Shown here: positions 35,535 to 44,212 of the stretch, piece by piece
How the letters are laid out: each line of letters begins with the position of its first letter
Numbering within the stretch: the stretch's first letter is position 1
Source: Acidobacteriota bacterium
Lineage (GTDB): Bacteria; Acidobacteriota; Terriglobia; Terriglobales; Acidobacteriaceae
Assembly (NCBI GenBank): GCA_013289795.1
Contig: JABCZH010000001.1
Location: forward strand, 465,768-529,767
Length of the DNA stretch: 64,000 nt
Reading direction: 5' to 3'
The notes under the pieces: generated by a model
Told to the model about the DNA's origin: nothing
What the model saw: only the letters and a program-made list of their open reading frames with translations
The model's database searches: none
Made by a program: the position numbers and the translations under genes

Positions 35535-36932
35535 ATGAAACGCATCGCCATCATCGGCGGAGGCATCTCGGGTCTCTCAGCCGCATTCACCCTCGAAAAA
35601 CATCGCCGCGCCGGCCTCGAGCTCGGGTACAGCCTCTTCGAATCCTCCCCACGCCTCGGCGGTGTGCTGCTGACCGAGCATGTCGACGGATGCCTCGTCG
35701 AAGGCGGCCCCGATTCCTTCCTCACCGAAAAACCCTGGGCCGCCGGCCTCTGCCGCGAAATCGGATTGGCCGACCAACTCATCGACTCCAACGACCACGA
35801 TCGCAAAACCTACATTCTGGTGAAGAACCAGCTCGTGCCCATGCCCGACGGCCTCATGTTTATGGTGCCAACCAAGATGCTGCCCGCCATCTGGTCGCCA
35901 TTGTTTTCCACCCGCACCAAGTTCCGCATCATGCAAGAGTGGTTTCATTCTCCAAGAGAGTCTTCTGCGGACGAGAGCGTAGCTTCCTTCGTCGAACGTC
36001 ACTACGGCGCGGAAGTCGTCGATCGTCTTGCCGATCCTTTGCTCTCCGGCGTCTACGGCGGCCAAGCCAGCAAACTCAGCCTGCGCGCCGTCTTGCCCCG
36101 CTTTGCCGAGATGGAAGCCAGCCACGGAAGTCTGGGCCGCGCTATGATCTCCGCGCGCCGCAAAGCATCCACACCCACCGGCAGACCACTCTTCACATCT
36201 CTGAAAAACGGCATGCAGCAGATGGTCGAAGCGCTCGTAGCCCATCTGCCTGCCTCCACTCTGCACCTCAATACTCCGGTGCTAGCCATCCAACCGCAGG
36301 ACAAGCGCTGGCTAGTTTCCGCGGGTTATTCGTCCGACGAATTTGATGCCGTGATCGTTTCGACTTCCGCCCAAGCCGCCGCCCGCCTGGGATTGCCGGA
36401 AAAACTCGCAAACTCACTCGACGCAATCGAACACACTTCGTCAGTCACCGTCACACTTGCCTACGACGTCTCCGTACGAAAAGCTTTACCGCCAGGCTTC
36501 GGATTTCTAGTCCCTCGCAGCGAAGGCAAGCGTCTGCTGGCAGCGACGTTTGTCCATAACAAATTTCCCCATCGTGCCCCCGAAGACCGCGCCTTGTTCC
36601 GCTGTTTCCTCGGCGGCGCTCGCGACCCCGCGATTCTCAATCAATCGGACGACGAAATCCTCCACATAGTTCGCCAGGAACTTCGTCAAGTCCTCAATCT
36701 CACCGCCGAGCCGCTCTTCACCCGCCTCTATAGATGGAAGGACGCAATGGCGCAATACAACGTCGGCCACATCGAGAGAATTCAGGCGATCGAGAAGATC
36801 TGCCGCGAGTTACCCGCCCTCGCCTTGGCGGGCAACGCCTACCACGGCATCGGCGTACCTGATTGCATCCGCTCCGGTGCCGACGCCGCGAACCATATCC
36901 TGAATACACTGGGCGTGGCACCGCCCGAATAG
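35535..36932 (+). CDS. hemY: Protoporphyrinogen/coproporphyrinogen oxidase, HemY type
   Basis: 465 aa. FAD-binding Rossmann motif GGGISGLSAAFTLEKH at the N-terminus, then SRLGG-type region (SSPRLGGVLLTEHVDG), VEGGPDSFLTEKPW, and a C-terminal GNAYHGIGVPDCIRSG flavin signature. Oxygen-dependent oxidation of the porphyrinogen, peripheral membrane. 45 nt after hemH, completing a late-heme operon. Confidence 0.94.
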   Translation: MKRIAIIGGGISGLSAAFTLEKHRRAGLELGYSLFESSPRLGGVLLTEHVDGCLVEGGPDSFLTEKPWAAGLCREIGLADQLIDSNDHDRKTYILVKNQLVPMPDGLMFMVPTKMLPAIWSPLFSTRTKFRIMQEWFHSPRESSADESVASFVERHYGAEVVDRLADPLLSGVYGGQASKLSLRAVLPRFAEMEASHGSLGRAMISARRKASTPTGRPLFTSLKNGMQQMVEALVAHLPASTLHLNTPVLAIQPQDKRWLVSAGYSSDEFDAVIVSTSAQAAARLGLPEKLANSLDAIEHTSSVTVTLAYDVSVRKALPPGFGFLVPRSEGKRLLAATFVHNKFPHRAPEDRALFRCFLGGARDPAILNQSDDEILHIVRQELRQVLNLTAEPLFTRLYRWKDAMAQYNVGHIERIQAIEKICRELPALALAGNAYHGIGVPDCIRSGADAANHILNTLGVAPPE

Positions 36933-37028
36933 CAGCTCCGGTCCCAGGCTGGAGATTACTCCCGTAACCTCGCTCCGCAGCAACAACCCGCGCCGCTTCG
37001 GGTTAACATTTGTGAAGAGGGAATTCGC

Positions 37029-37793
37029 ATGAAACAGCTCTTGGCCTTCACACTGTTTGCACTCTGTCCCCTCTGGGCGCAGCAACCAACGTCGCCGGAC
37101 ATGAATATGCCAGCCCACACCTCCGACATGCAGGGCATGCCGGGTATGGACAACGAGGACGGCGCTGCCCACGCCATGCATTCCATGGAAAGCCATCACA
37201 TGGACATGGGCCCTCACATGAAGATGACTCCCATGCGCGCCCTTCAGCCCGGCGATCAGCAGAAAGCCGACCAGGTCGTGCAAGCCGCCCGCCGTGCCGC
37301 CGAGAAATATTCCGACTACAAAGTTGCCCTGGCCGATGGCTTCAAAATCTTCATGCCCGACCACCCGCAAAAGCAGTATCACTTCACCAACTACAGATAC
37401 GGCTTCGAGGCCGCATTCAGTTTCAATCCCGACCATCCCACTTCGCTGCTGTATGAGAAGAACGGCGACGGCTACAAACTGATCGGCGTCATGTACACCG
37501 CCCGCAAGACGGCCACGCCGGAAGATCTCGATGCCCGCATTCCACTCAGCATCGCCCAGTGGCACGCCCACGTAAACCTGTGCCTGCCGCCGCCCGACAA
37601 GAAACAGGAAGCGTGGGGCCCGCACTCGCAATTTGGTCTGCACGGTTCAATCACAACCCAGGCCGAATGCGATGCCGCTGGCGGCAGATTTATGCCCCAG
37701 ATCTTCAGCTGGATGGTCCACGTCTATCCCTTCGAGCAGAAGCCAGAAGACATCTGGTCGGTGGAACGCCAAGCTCACGAGCACATGGATTAG
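37029..37793 (+). CDS. Secreted Met/His-rich protein, unknown function
   Basis: 254 aa, signal peptide (LLAFTLFALCPLWAQ). The next 55 residues are Met/His/Asp-rich (PDMNMPAHTSDMQGMPGMDN), a composition of copper-binding regions. The C-terminal domain has repeated His pairs (YHFTNYRYGFEA, AQWHAHVNLCLPPP, SWMVHVYPF) and may be metal-binding. I do not recognise the family. It follows the heme operon by 96 nt, but a functional link is only a possibility. A periplasmic metal-handling role is inference. Confidence 0.7.
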   Translation: MKQLLAFTLFALCPLWAQQPTSPDMNMPAHTSDMQGMPGMDNEDGAAHAMHSMESHHMDMGPHMKMTPMRALQPGDQQKADQVVQAARRAAEKYSDYKVALADGFKIFMPDHPQKQYHFTNYRYGFEAAFSFNPDHPTSLLYEKNGDGYKLIGVMYTARKTATPEDLDARIPLSIAQWHAHVNLCLPPPDKKQEAWGPHSQFGLHGSITTQAECDAAGGRFMPQIFSWMVHVYPFEQKPEDIWSVERQAHEHMD

Positions 37794-37809
37794 ACGGACC
37801 CTAGGGCCG

Positions 37810-39213
37810 CTATGCAATGGACCTGGCCGCCTCCGCAATCGCCTCTCCCAACGTCTCCGCCGCCCACCCAATCTCCTCGCTCGTAATCACCGCCGGAGGC
37901 GCAATCAAAAGATGATCGCCCGCAACTCCATCCACGCACCCTTGCATCGGATAAACCATCAACCCTCGTTTCGCTGCCGCCTGCCCCACGCGTCCGGCAA
38001 AGTTCAGTTCCGGCGGGAACGGTTTCTTGCTGGCCTTGTCGGCCACGAACTCGACTCCCCACAGCAGCCCGATTCCCCGCACATCGCCGACCGCATTCAC
38101 TCCCCGCAGTTTTTCCAGCGCAACCCGCAGCAATGCCGCTGCGGATCCTTCGCGCGATCCGTCCGCTGCCCTCACCAAGTTGTCTCGCTGCAAAACCTTC
38201 AGCACCCCCCGCCCCGCCGCAACCGAAATCGGATGAGAGTTGTAGGTAAACCCATGCATGAACACTCCCGATCCCTCCGCGATGGCATCGACAACTCTCT
38301 TGGTTGCTATCACGGTCCCCAGCGGCGCATATCCGCTCGACAATCCCTTCGCCGCGACCAGAATGTCCGGTGCGATCTCCCCATGCTCGACTGCGAAATT
38401 CCGCCCCGTCCGTCCCATGCCGGTCATGACTTCATCGGCAATCAAGAGCACTCCATGCCGCCGGCAAGTGTCCGCCACGCTCCGCAAATATCCCGGAGGC
38501 GGCACCACCGCACCCAAAGTCGCTCCACTCACCGGCTCGACAATGAACGCCGCCGCCTGGCCCTGAGCCGCTTCAATCGCCTTTTCGAGATCCGCAGCGT
38601 ATTCCTGTCCGCAGTTGCGACAACCATCCGTGCAGTCATACGCACAGCGATAGCAGTAGGGAAACGCCACATGCGCAAACTCGCGCACCATCGGTAAATA
38701 CATTTCCCGCCGCCGCTTGTTCCCCGAAACTGCCAAAGCTCCCAAAGTCGATCCGTGATAACTCTGGCCACGGCTGATCATCTGAAACCGCCTGCCCTGG
38801 CCAATTTCCACCTGATACTGCCGCGCCAGTTTCAGCGCCGCCTCGATCGCCTCCGATCCGCCACTGGTGAAGTACACACCACCACCCGAGAAATTCTTCC
38901 CCGCAAACTCCAGCAACTCCTGCGCGTACTCCTCGGCAACCGGCGTAGTGAACTGGCTGCTGTGAACGAACTCCAATTGTTTTGCCTGCTCCGCCATCAC
39001 CGCACCAATCTCCCGAACTCCATGCCCAATAAAATTCACCGCCGCCGACCCAGCAAAATCCAAATAACGTTTCCCGCCGCCGTCCCACACATACACGCCT
39101 TCCCCGCGCACCGCAGCGGGAAACGTCTTGCGAAACGATCGCCGCAGCAAAGCGGAACGTGTCGGAATGACACTAATGTCGCTCACGCCTCGGATTATCT
39201 GGCTCGGTGCCAA
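37810..39213 (-). CDS. Class III aminotransferase (PLP), with Cys-rich insert
   Basis: 467 aa. PLP-dependent fold type I: substrate/PLP motifs GGVYFTSGGSEAIEAALKLA, GVLLIADEVMTGMGRTG and the Schiff-base Lys in AAKGLSSGYAPLG. An unusual short insert CYRCAYDCTDGCRNCG follows AFPY; its Cys spacing could bind zinc or FeS. Nearest relatives I can name are omega-amino acid/pyruvate or 4-aminobutyrate transaminases; the substrate is not predictable. It ends 16 nt from the Met/His gene on the other strand. Confidence 0.9.
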   Translation of the reverse strand: MAPSQIIRGVSDISVIPTRSALLRRSFRKTFPAAVRGEGVYVWDGGGKRYLDFAGSAAVNFIGHGVREIGAVMAEQAKQLEFVHSSQFTTPVAEEYAQELLEFAGKNFSGGGVYFTSGGSEAIEAALKLARQYQVEIGQGRRFQMISRGQSYHGSTLGALAVSGNKRRREMYLPMVREFAHVAFPYCYRCAYDCTDGCRNCGQEYAADLEKAIEAAQGQAAAFIVEPVSGATLGAVVPPPGYLRSVADTCRRHGVLLIADEVMTGMGRTGRNFAVEHGEIAPDILVAAKGLSSGYAPLGTVIATKRVVDAIAEGSGVFMHGFTYNSHPISVAAGRGVLKVLQRDNLVRAADGSREGSAAALLRVALEKLRGVNAVGDVRGIGLLWGVEFVADKASKKPFPPELNFAGRVGQAAAKRGLMVYPMQGCVDGVAGDHLLIAPPAVITSEEIGWAAETLGEAIAEAARSIA

Positions 39214-39329
39214 CCCCTGTCAAAGCGCTGCTTCGTCGCTGACTCACAGCCATAAACGCTGACGCCTGTTAAGTCTGGTACGCTCTGGATGATGTTTGCC
39301 GAAAAACAGGTCGGCGCAAATCTGCGGCT

Positions 39330-40898
39330 ATGAAGCGTCTCCTCCGCCATCTCCGGCCCTCGCACCAGCACAGCGTCTTCTCGGCTACGCTCCTGCTGAT
39401 GTCGGCGGTCATGGCCTCCCGCGTCATCGGATACGTCCGCGAAGCCTACATCGCCTGGGCCTTCGGCGCTGGTCCCCAAACCGACGCCTACGTCGCCGGT
39501 TTCACCATCCCCGACTGGCTGAACTACCTGGTCGCTGGCGGCACCGCCTCCATCACCTTCGTTTCCATCTACACTCGCTTTCTTGCAGAGAAAAAAGAAG
39601 TAGATGCGCAGAAGACCTTTTCCATCATCATCACCGTGATGACAGTAGTTCTGGGGATCGGCACCGCCCTCGCCGAAATCTTCACTCCTCAGATCGAGCG
39701 CCACCTCTTCAGCGGCTTCGCTCCCGATCAACTCGCCCTCTGCGTTCACCTCACGCGGATTCTGCTGCCCGCTCAGATCTTCTTCTACGTCGGCGGAGTA
39801 GTCTCGGCAGTCCTGCTTTCTCGCCGATTGTTCTTGTTCCCCGCCTTCGGGCCGCTGCTCTACAACGTCGCCATCATCATGGGCGGAGTCCTGTTCTCCC
39901 GCCAACTGGGGATCTCCTCCCTCGCCTACGGAGCCCTCGCCGGCGCCATCCTCGGCCCCTTCCTGGTTAACGCGATTGGAGCCCGGCAGATCGGGACCGG
40001 CTACCGTATCTCTTTCGACATTCGCAACCCCGCATTCCGCGAGTGGGTTCGCATGTCCATTCCTCTGATGATCGGTGTCTCTCTCGTCACCGCCGACGAC
40101 TGGATTCTCCGCTACTTCGCTTCCGGCAGCGTCGGGGACATCACACGCCTGAACTACGCCAAGCGCCTCTTCGCCGTCCCCATCGCCGTCTTGGGCCAGG
40201 CCACCGGTCAAGCCTCGCTACCTTTCTTCGCCCGCCTCTTCGGTGAAAGGCGCATGCCGGAATTCGCCGCCAGCGTGAACGCGTCAATCTCTCGCATCGT
40301 GGCCGCGTCGCTCCTCGCCACTAGTCTGATGACCGCAACTGCACTGCCTCTCATGGATCTGGTCTATCGCCGCGGACATTTCCATTTCTCAGATTCCGAA
40401 ACCACCGCCGTCTATTTCTTCTGGTTCTCGTTGTCGCTGGCGTTATGGGCGGCGCAATCGCTGTATGCTCGAGCTTTCTATGCCGCCGGAAACACCCTCA
40501 CTCCCATGATCGCCAGTACTCTGATCACGCTCGCCTCGCTGCCCATGTACTCCGCGCTCTACCATGCGTTCCACACCCCCGGACTCGCCATCGCCTCCGA
40601 CCTGGGAATCCTCGCCAACACTCTGGCCGTAGCACTGCTGCTGCATCAGCGCAGGTTGGTACCGATTGACGGACTGCAATGGGGGGAATTATGTAAGGCA
40701 GGCATCACCGCCGTAGTTGCGGGATTACTAAGCTATCGGATCGCGAGTGCGGTAGCCATTCAAGGCAGTCGCATGGCTGACTTCAAATCACTCGCGTTGA
40801 CCACACTCACGTGGGCGGGGGCCGTTGCCGCCGGCCTATGGCTCACACAATCGCATCTGCTTCGCGACCTGCTCCGCCGCAACCGCTCCGCAGACTAA
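39330..40898 (+). CDS. murJ: Lipid II flippase MurJ
   Basis: 522 aa, 14 membrane helices of MviN/MOP type. Start MKRLLRHLRPSHQHSVFSAT; SRVIGYVREAYIAWAFG and PQTDAYVAGFTIPDWLNYLVA are the family's conserved helix 1-2 loop. It flips lipid II for peptidoglycan synthesis. It overlaps the bactofilin gene tail-to-tail by 4 nt, a pairing that fits cell-wall functions. Confidence 0.94.
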   Translation: MKRLLRHLRPSHQHSVFSATLLLMSAVMASRVIGYVREAYIAWAFGAGPQTDAYVAGFTIPDWLNYLVAGGTASITFVSIYTRFLAEKKEVDAQKTFSIIITVMTVVLGIGTALAEIFTPQIERHLFSGFAPDQLALCVHLTRILLPAQIFFYVGGVVSAVLLSRRLFLFPAFGPLLYNVAIIMGGVLFSRQLGISSLAYGALAGAILGPFLVNAIGARQIGTGYRISFDIRNPAFREWVRMSIPLMIGVSLVTADDWILRYFASGSVGDITRLNYAKRLFAVPIAVLGQATGQASLPFFARLFGERRMPEFAASVNASISRIVAASLLATSLMTATALPLMDLVYRRGHFHFSDSETTAVYFFWFSLSLALWAAQSLYARAFYAAGNTLTPMIASTLITLASLPMYSALYHAFHTPGLAIASDLGILANTLAVALLLHQRRLVPIDGLQWGELCKAGITAVVAGLLSYRIASAVAIQGSRMADFKSLALTTLTWAGAVAAGLWLTQSHLLRDLLRRNRSAD

Positions 40899-41416
40899 GC
40901 GCGCGCCGCCACAGCTTCCGTCGCGCTTGCGGGCTTCACTTCCTCGCCGTTGGGTTTTTGTCCGGCCTTTCGGATATCGATGCCACCTTTGAAGAACGCG
41001 CCATCCTCAATCGAAATACGTGCCGCGACTACATCGCCAGTCAAAGACCCGTCGCTGCGAATGTCCACCCGGTCGCTTGCGGTCAGGTTGCCGCGTACCT
41101 TCCCCAGCACCACAATCTCACGGGCATTGATGTTGGCCGAAACCACGCCATTGCGCCCCACCGTCACCCGGTTACCCGCCAGGTTGATCGATCCTTCCAC
41201 TCGCCCATCAATGTAGAGCGATTCCGATCCGCTCACCTCTCCTTTTATAACCAGCGACTTGCCAATCGTCGCTTGGTCGGCCGCGGTGGCGGTAACGGGC
41301 CGCCCTGCCGCGGTCTCCGGAGGCGATGTCACAGGCGTAGGCATGGCCGGACGTTCGGGTTCACCGGGCCGCATCGGAGTCGTCGGAGTCTGAGTCTGAG
41401 TCGTGGGCTTCCACAT
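40895..41416 (-). CDS. Bactofilin (polymer-forming cytoskeletal protein)
   Basis: 173 aa. A Pro/Thr-rich N-terminus, then the right-handed beta-helix bactofilin core: IGKSLVIKGEVSGSESLYID, GRVEGSINLAGNRVTVGRNG, VVSANINAREIVVLGKVRGN and GDVVAARISIEDGAFFKGGI. These proteins polymerise into filaments under the membrane. Convergent with murJ, a wall-synthesis gene. Confidence 0.92.
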   Translation of the reverse strand: MWKPTTQTQTPTTPMRPGEPERPAMPTPVTSPPETAAGRPVTATAADQATIGKSLVIKGEVSGSESLYIDGRVEGSINLAGNRVTVGRNGVVSANINAREIVVLGKVRGNLTASDRVDIRSDGSLTGDVVAARISIEDGAFFKGGIDIRKAGQKPNGEEVKPASATEAVAARA

Positions 41417-41649
41417 GGCGCTAGTATTCCTTTCCTGAATATAGATAGAAGGATCTCACTCGCACTTCAATCACCAAACCGCATTTTACTCCGCAAACCC
41501 TGTGCCGTCTTGTGGAAATTGGTTGATTAACCCGCCACCTGCTCCCCTGAACCAGGCAATTTATCCCTACCCAAGGCAGTTCTTGCCCTAGTCCGGTATC
41601 CTAACTGAGAACTGACAACTGAGAACCGAGAACTGGTTTTACCTCCCCA

Positions 41650-44169
41650 ATGCTCTCCGACTCCGCCATTCTCAAGAAGCTCGAACGCCTCCCCAAGAAG
41701 ACCGCCGGCTACAAACAATTAGTCCGCGAGCTGAGCCTCCACGGCGACGCCCGCCGCGACCTCTCCGACCGCCTTGAACGCCTGGTAGCCAGTGGCCAGC
41801 TGGTCGAGATCGATTCCGGTCGCTACGCTCTCCCCCAGCCTGCCACCGGCAAGAATATGGTCGTCGGAAAGCTCAGCATGCACCGCGATGGCTTCGGCTT
41901 CGTCATCCCCGACCCCACTTCTCTGAACGAATCTCTGAAATCCCGCCTTTCCGGCGACATCTTTATCCCCCCGCCAGCCGTCGGAACTGCCATGCACGGC
42001 GACCTCGTCCTGGTCGAAATCGTCAACGTCCGTCCCGACGGCCGCGCCGAAGGCCGCATCATTCGCCCCGTAAACCGCGCCCACGCCACGGTAGTCGGCA
42101 TCTTCCACTACGGCCCCCGCCGCAACTACGTAACCCCTATCGACCAAAAGATCAGCCAAGACATCACGATCCCACCTGGCCTAGAGCGCCCGGAAGCGCC
42201 CTCCTCTGTGCCCCCTGTGCCCTCTGTGGTTAATGCAGTTTCCAAACCCAGACCACAGGCCAAGAGGCAAAACGATCCCCACCGAGTCCTAGGTGAAGAA
42301 GCCGCCGGCCACGCCACCTGGGACGACCTCGAAAACGTAGTGGTCGATGTCGAAATCACCGACTGGCCCAGCGCCACTCAAAACCCGCGCGGCAAAGTCG
42401 TCGAAATCCTCGGCTACCAGGACGACTTCGGCGTCGACGTCGAAGTCATCATTCGAAAATTCCATCTTCCTCACCGTTTCCCCGCCGAGGTGCTGGCGGC
42501 AGCGCAGGCGGTTGAACCCATCATCCACGCTTCCGAAATCAGCACCCGCAGCGACTTCCGCGATCTCCCCATCGTCACCATCGACGGCGAAACCGCACGC
42601 GACTTCGATGACGCCGTCACCGTCCGCCGTCTCGACAACGGCAACTTCGAACTGCAAGTCCACATCGCCGACGTAGCCCACTACGTCACGCCAGACTCCG
42701 CACTCGACAACGAAGCCCGCCTGCGCGGCACCAGCGTCTATTTCCCCGACCGCGCCGTGCCCATGCTTCCGCTTGAACTCTCCACCGACATTTGCAGCCT
42801 GCGCCCACAAGTCGATCGCCTCGTTCTTTCCTGCGTCATGGAAATCGACCAGCACGGTGAAATCGTCGGCTACGATTTATCCGAAGGCATCATCCGCTCC
42901 GCCGAGCGCATGACCTACACCGACGTAAGCGCTGTCCTCGCCGGCGACCCCGCCCTGCGCCAGCGTTACGCCCCCTTGGTCGACACCTTTGAGATGATGC
43001 GCGACCTCGCACTCATTCTCAATAAGAAGCGCGAACGCCGCGGCTCCATCGACTTCGATCTCCCCGAGCCCATCATCGAATTCGACGAACACGGCCTCAT
43101 GAAAAGCATCACCCGCTCCGAGCGCAACATCGCCCATCGCCTCATCGAGGAATTCATGCTCTCCGCCAATGAATGTGTTGCCGGATACCTCGAGAGCCGC
43201 CGCATCGCTTCTCTCTATCGCATCCACGAAAAGCCCGATGCCAAGCGGGTTTACGATTTCGAAGTCATTGCCGCAACTTTCGGCTACTCACTCGGCGTAG
43301 GCGCGCTGCCCATCCAGCGCATGACTTTCAAATCCGATCGCCGCTCCAGCTACGGCACCGGCAAACGTCCCCGCGAAATCGAAATCCCCAAAGAAGTCCA
43401 CATCACTCCGCGCATGTACCAGAAGCTGACCGAGAAAATCGCCGGCAAGCCCGAAGAACGAATCCTCTCTTTCCTGATGCTGCGCTCTCTAAAGCAAGCC
43501 CGCTATTCAGAAGAAAATTTAGGACACTTCGCCCTCGCCGCGCCCACCTACACCCACTTCACCTCCCCCATCCGCCGCTACCCCGACCTGATAGTTCATC
43601 GGATACTGAAAGACGTTCTGGAAAATCGCCAGGATTCACCTGTGCCCTCTGTGACCCCTGTGGTTAATAGCTCCGGCCATAGCGCTAACGTCTCCCCCTG
43701 GTCCAAACGCCGCGACCACGCCGCTCACCGCAATGCTCTGACTCCCGTCACTGGCCCCATCCCACTCGACGAACTCCACGACATCGCCGAAGAATCCAGC
43801 CGTGCTGAGCGCCGCGCCGACGAAGCCGAGCGCGATCTAATGGAATGGAAAAAAGTGAAATTCATGGAAGACCGCGTCGGCGAAGACTTCGACGGTCTCA
43901 TCATCAGCGTCACCAAGTTCGGTTTCTTCGTCGAACTCACCGATCTCTTCGTCGAAGGCCTGGTCCCGCTGGCGTCACTCACCGACGACCGCTACACCTA
44001 CCACGAAAACACGCGCGAAATCATCGGCCAGCACAGCCGACGCATTTTCAGTCTCGGAGAAAAGATCCGCGTGCTCGTAGATCGCATCGATCCCGTAGAA
44101 AAGAAAATCCAGTTCGCCCTTGTCGAGGAGAGAAAGGAGACCCGCAAGAGCAAACACCAACGCCGCTAA
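41650..44169 (+). CDS. rnr: Ribonuclease R
   Basis: 839 aa. N-terminal winged-helix (ILKKLERLPKKTAGYKQLVR), cold-shock-type OB folds, RNB catalytic domain with the Asp cluster DGETARDFDDAV (about 310-325), HRLIEEFMLSANECVA and SPIRRYPDLIVHR, and a C-terminal S1 domain ending in a basic tail (HQRR). It degrades structured RNA 3' to 5'. Two in-frame insertions of a dispersed repeat (residues about 184-212 and 663-700) lengthen linker regions, where homologs have none; the frame is kept. Confidence 0.93.
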   Translation: MLSDSAILKKLERLPKKTAGYKQLVRELSLHGDARRDLSDRLERLVASGQLVEIDSGRYALPQPATGKNMVVGKLSMHRDGFGFVIPDPTSLNESLKSRLSGDIFIPPPAVGTAMHGDLVLVEIVNVRPDGRAEGRIIRPVNRAHATVVGIFHYGPRRNYVTPIDQKISQDITIPPGLERPEAPSSVPPVPSVVNAVSKPRPQAKRQNDPHRVLGEEAAGHATWDDLENVVVDVEITDWPSATQNPRGKVVEILGYQDDFGVDVEVIIRKFHLPHRFPAEVLAAAQAVEPIIHASEISTRSDFRDLPIVTIDGETARDFDDAVTVRRLDNGNFELQVHIADVAHYVTPDSALDNEARLRGTSVYFPDRAVPMLPLELSTDICSLRPQVDRLVLSCVMEIDQHGEIVGYDLSEGIIRSAERMTYTDVSAVLAGDPALRQRYAPLVDTFEMMRDLALILNKKRERRGSIDFDLPEPIIEFDEHGLMKSITRSERNIAHRLIEEFMLSANECVAGYLESRRIASLYRIHEKPDAKRVYDFEVIAATFGYSLGVGALPIQRMTFKSDRRSSYGTGKRPREIEIPKEVHITPRMYQKLTEKIAGKPEERILSFLMLRSLKQARYSEENLGHFALAAPTYTHFTSPIRRYPDLIVHRILKDVLENRQDSPVPSVTPVVNSSGHSANVSPWSKRRDHAAHRNALTPVTGPIPLDELHDIAEESSRAERRADEAERDLMEWKKVKFMEDRVGEDFDGLIISVTKFGFFVELTDLFVEGLVPLASLTDDRYTYHENTREIIGQHSRRIFSLGEKIRVLVDRIDPVEKKIQFALVEERKETRKSKHQRR
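42199..42234 (+). repeat. CTGTGCCCTCTGTGGTTAA repeat inserted in rnr, site 1
   Basis: CCTCTGTGCCCCCTGTGCCCTCTGTGGTTAA-type unit within the coding sequence, translated as SSVPPVPSVVN in the linker between OB folds. Sister copies are intergenic at 50687-50778 and 55165-55198. Confidence 0.75.
43638..43670 (+). repeat. CTGTGCCCTCTGTGGTTAA repeat inserted in rnr, site 2
   Basis: Same family, reading SPVPSVTPVVNSS, followed by about 30 further codons of non-homologous sequence (GHSANVSPWSKRRDHA) before the rnr sequence resumes at PLDELHDIAEESS. Reading frame and direction are the same as in site 1. Confidence 0.75.
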
Positions 44170-44212
44170 CGTAGAAAGCGGACGGGTTCTAAATCGCCCT
44201 TGTTGGCGCGCA

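Noticed and set aside
39195-40211. 338-codon open frame on the minus strand
   Set aside because: Shadow of murJ, Gly/Asp/Glu-rich low-complexity product.
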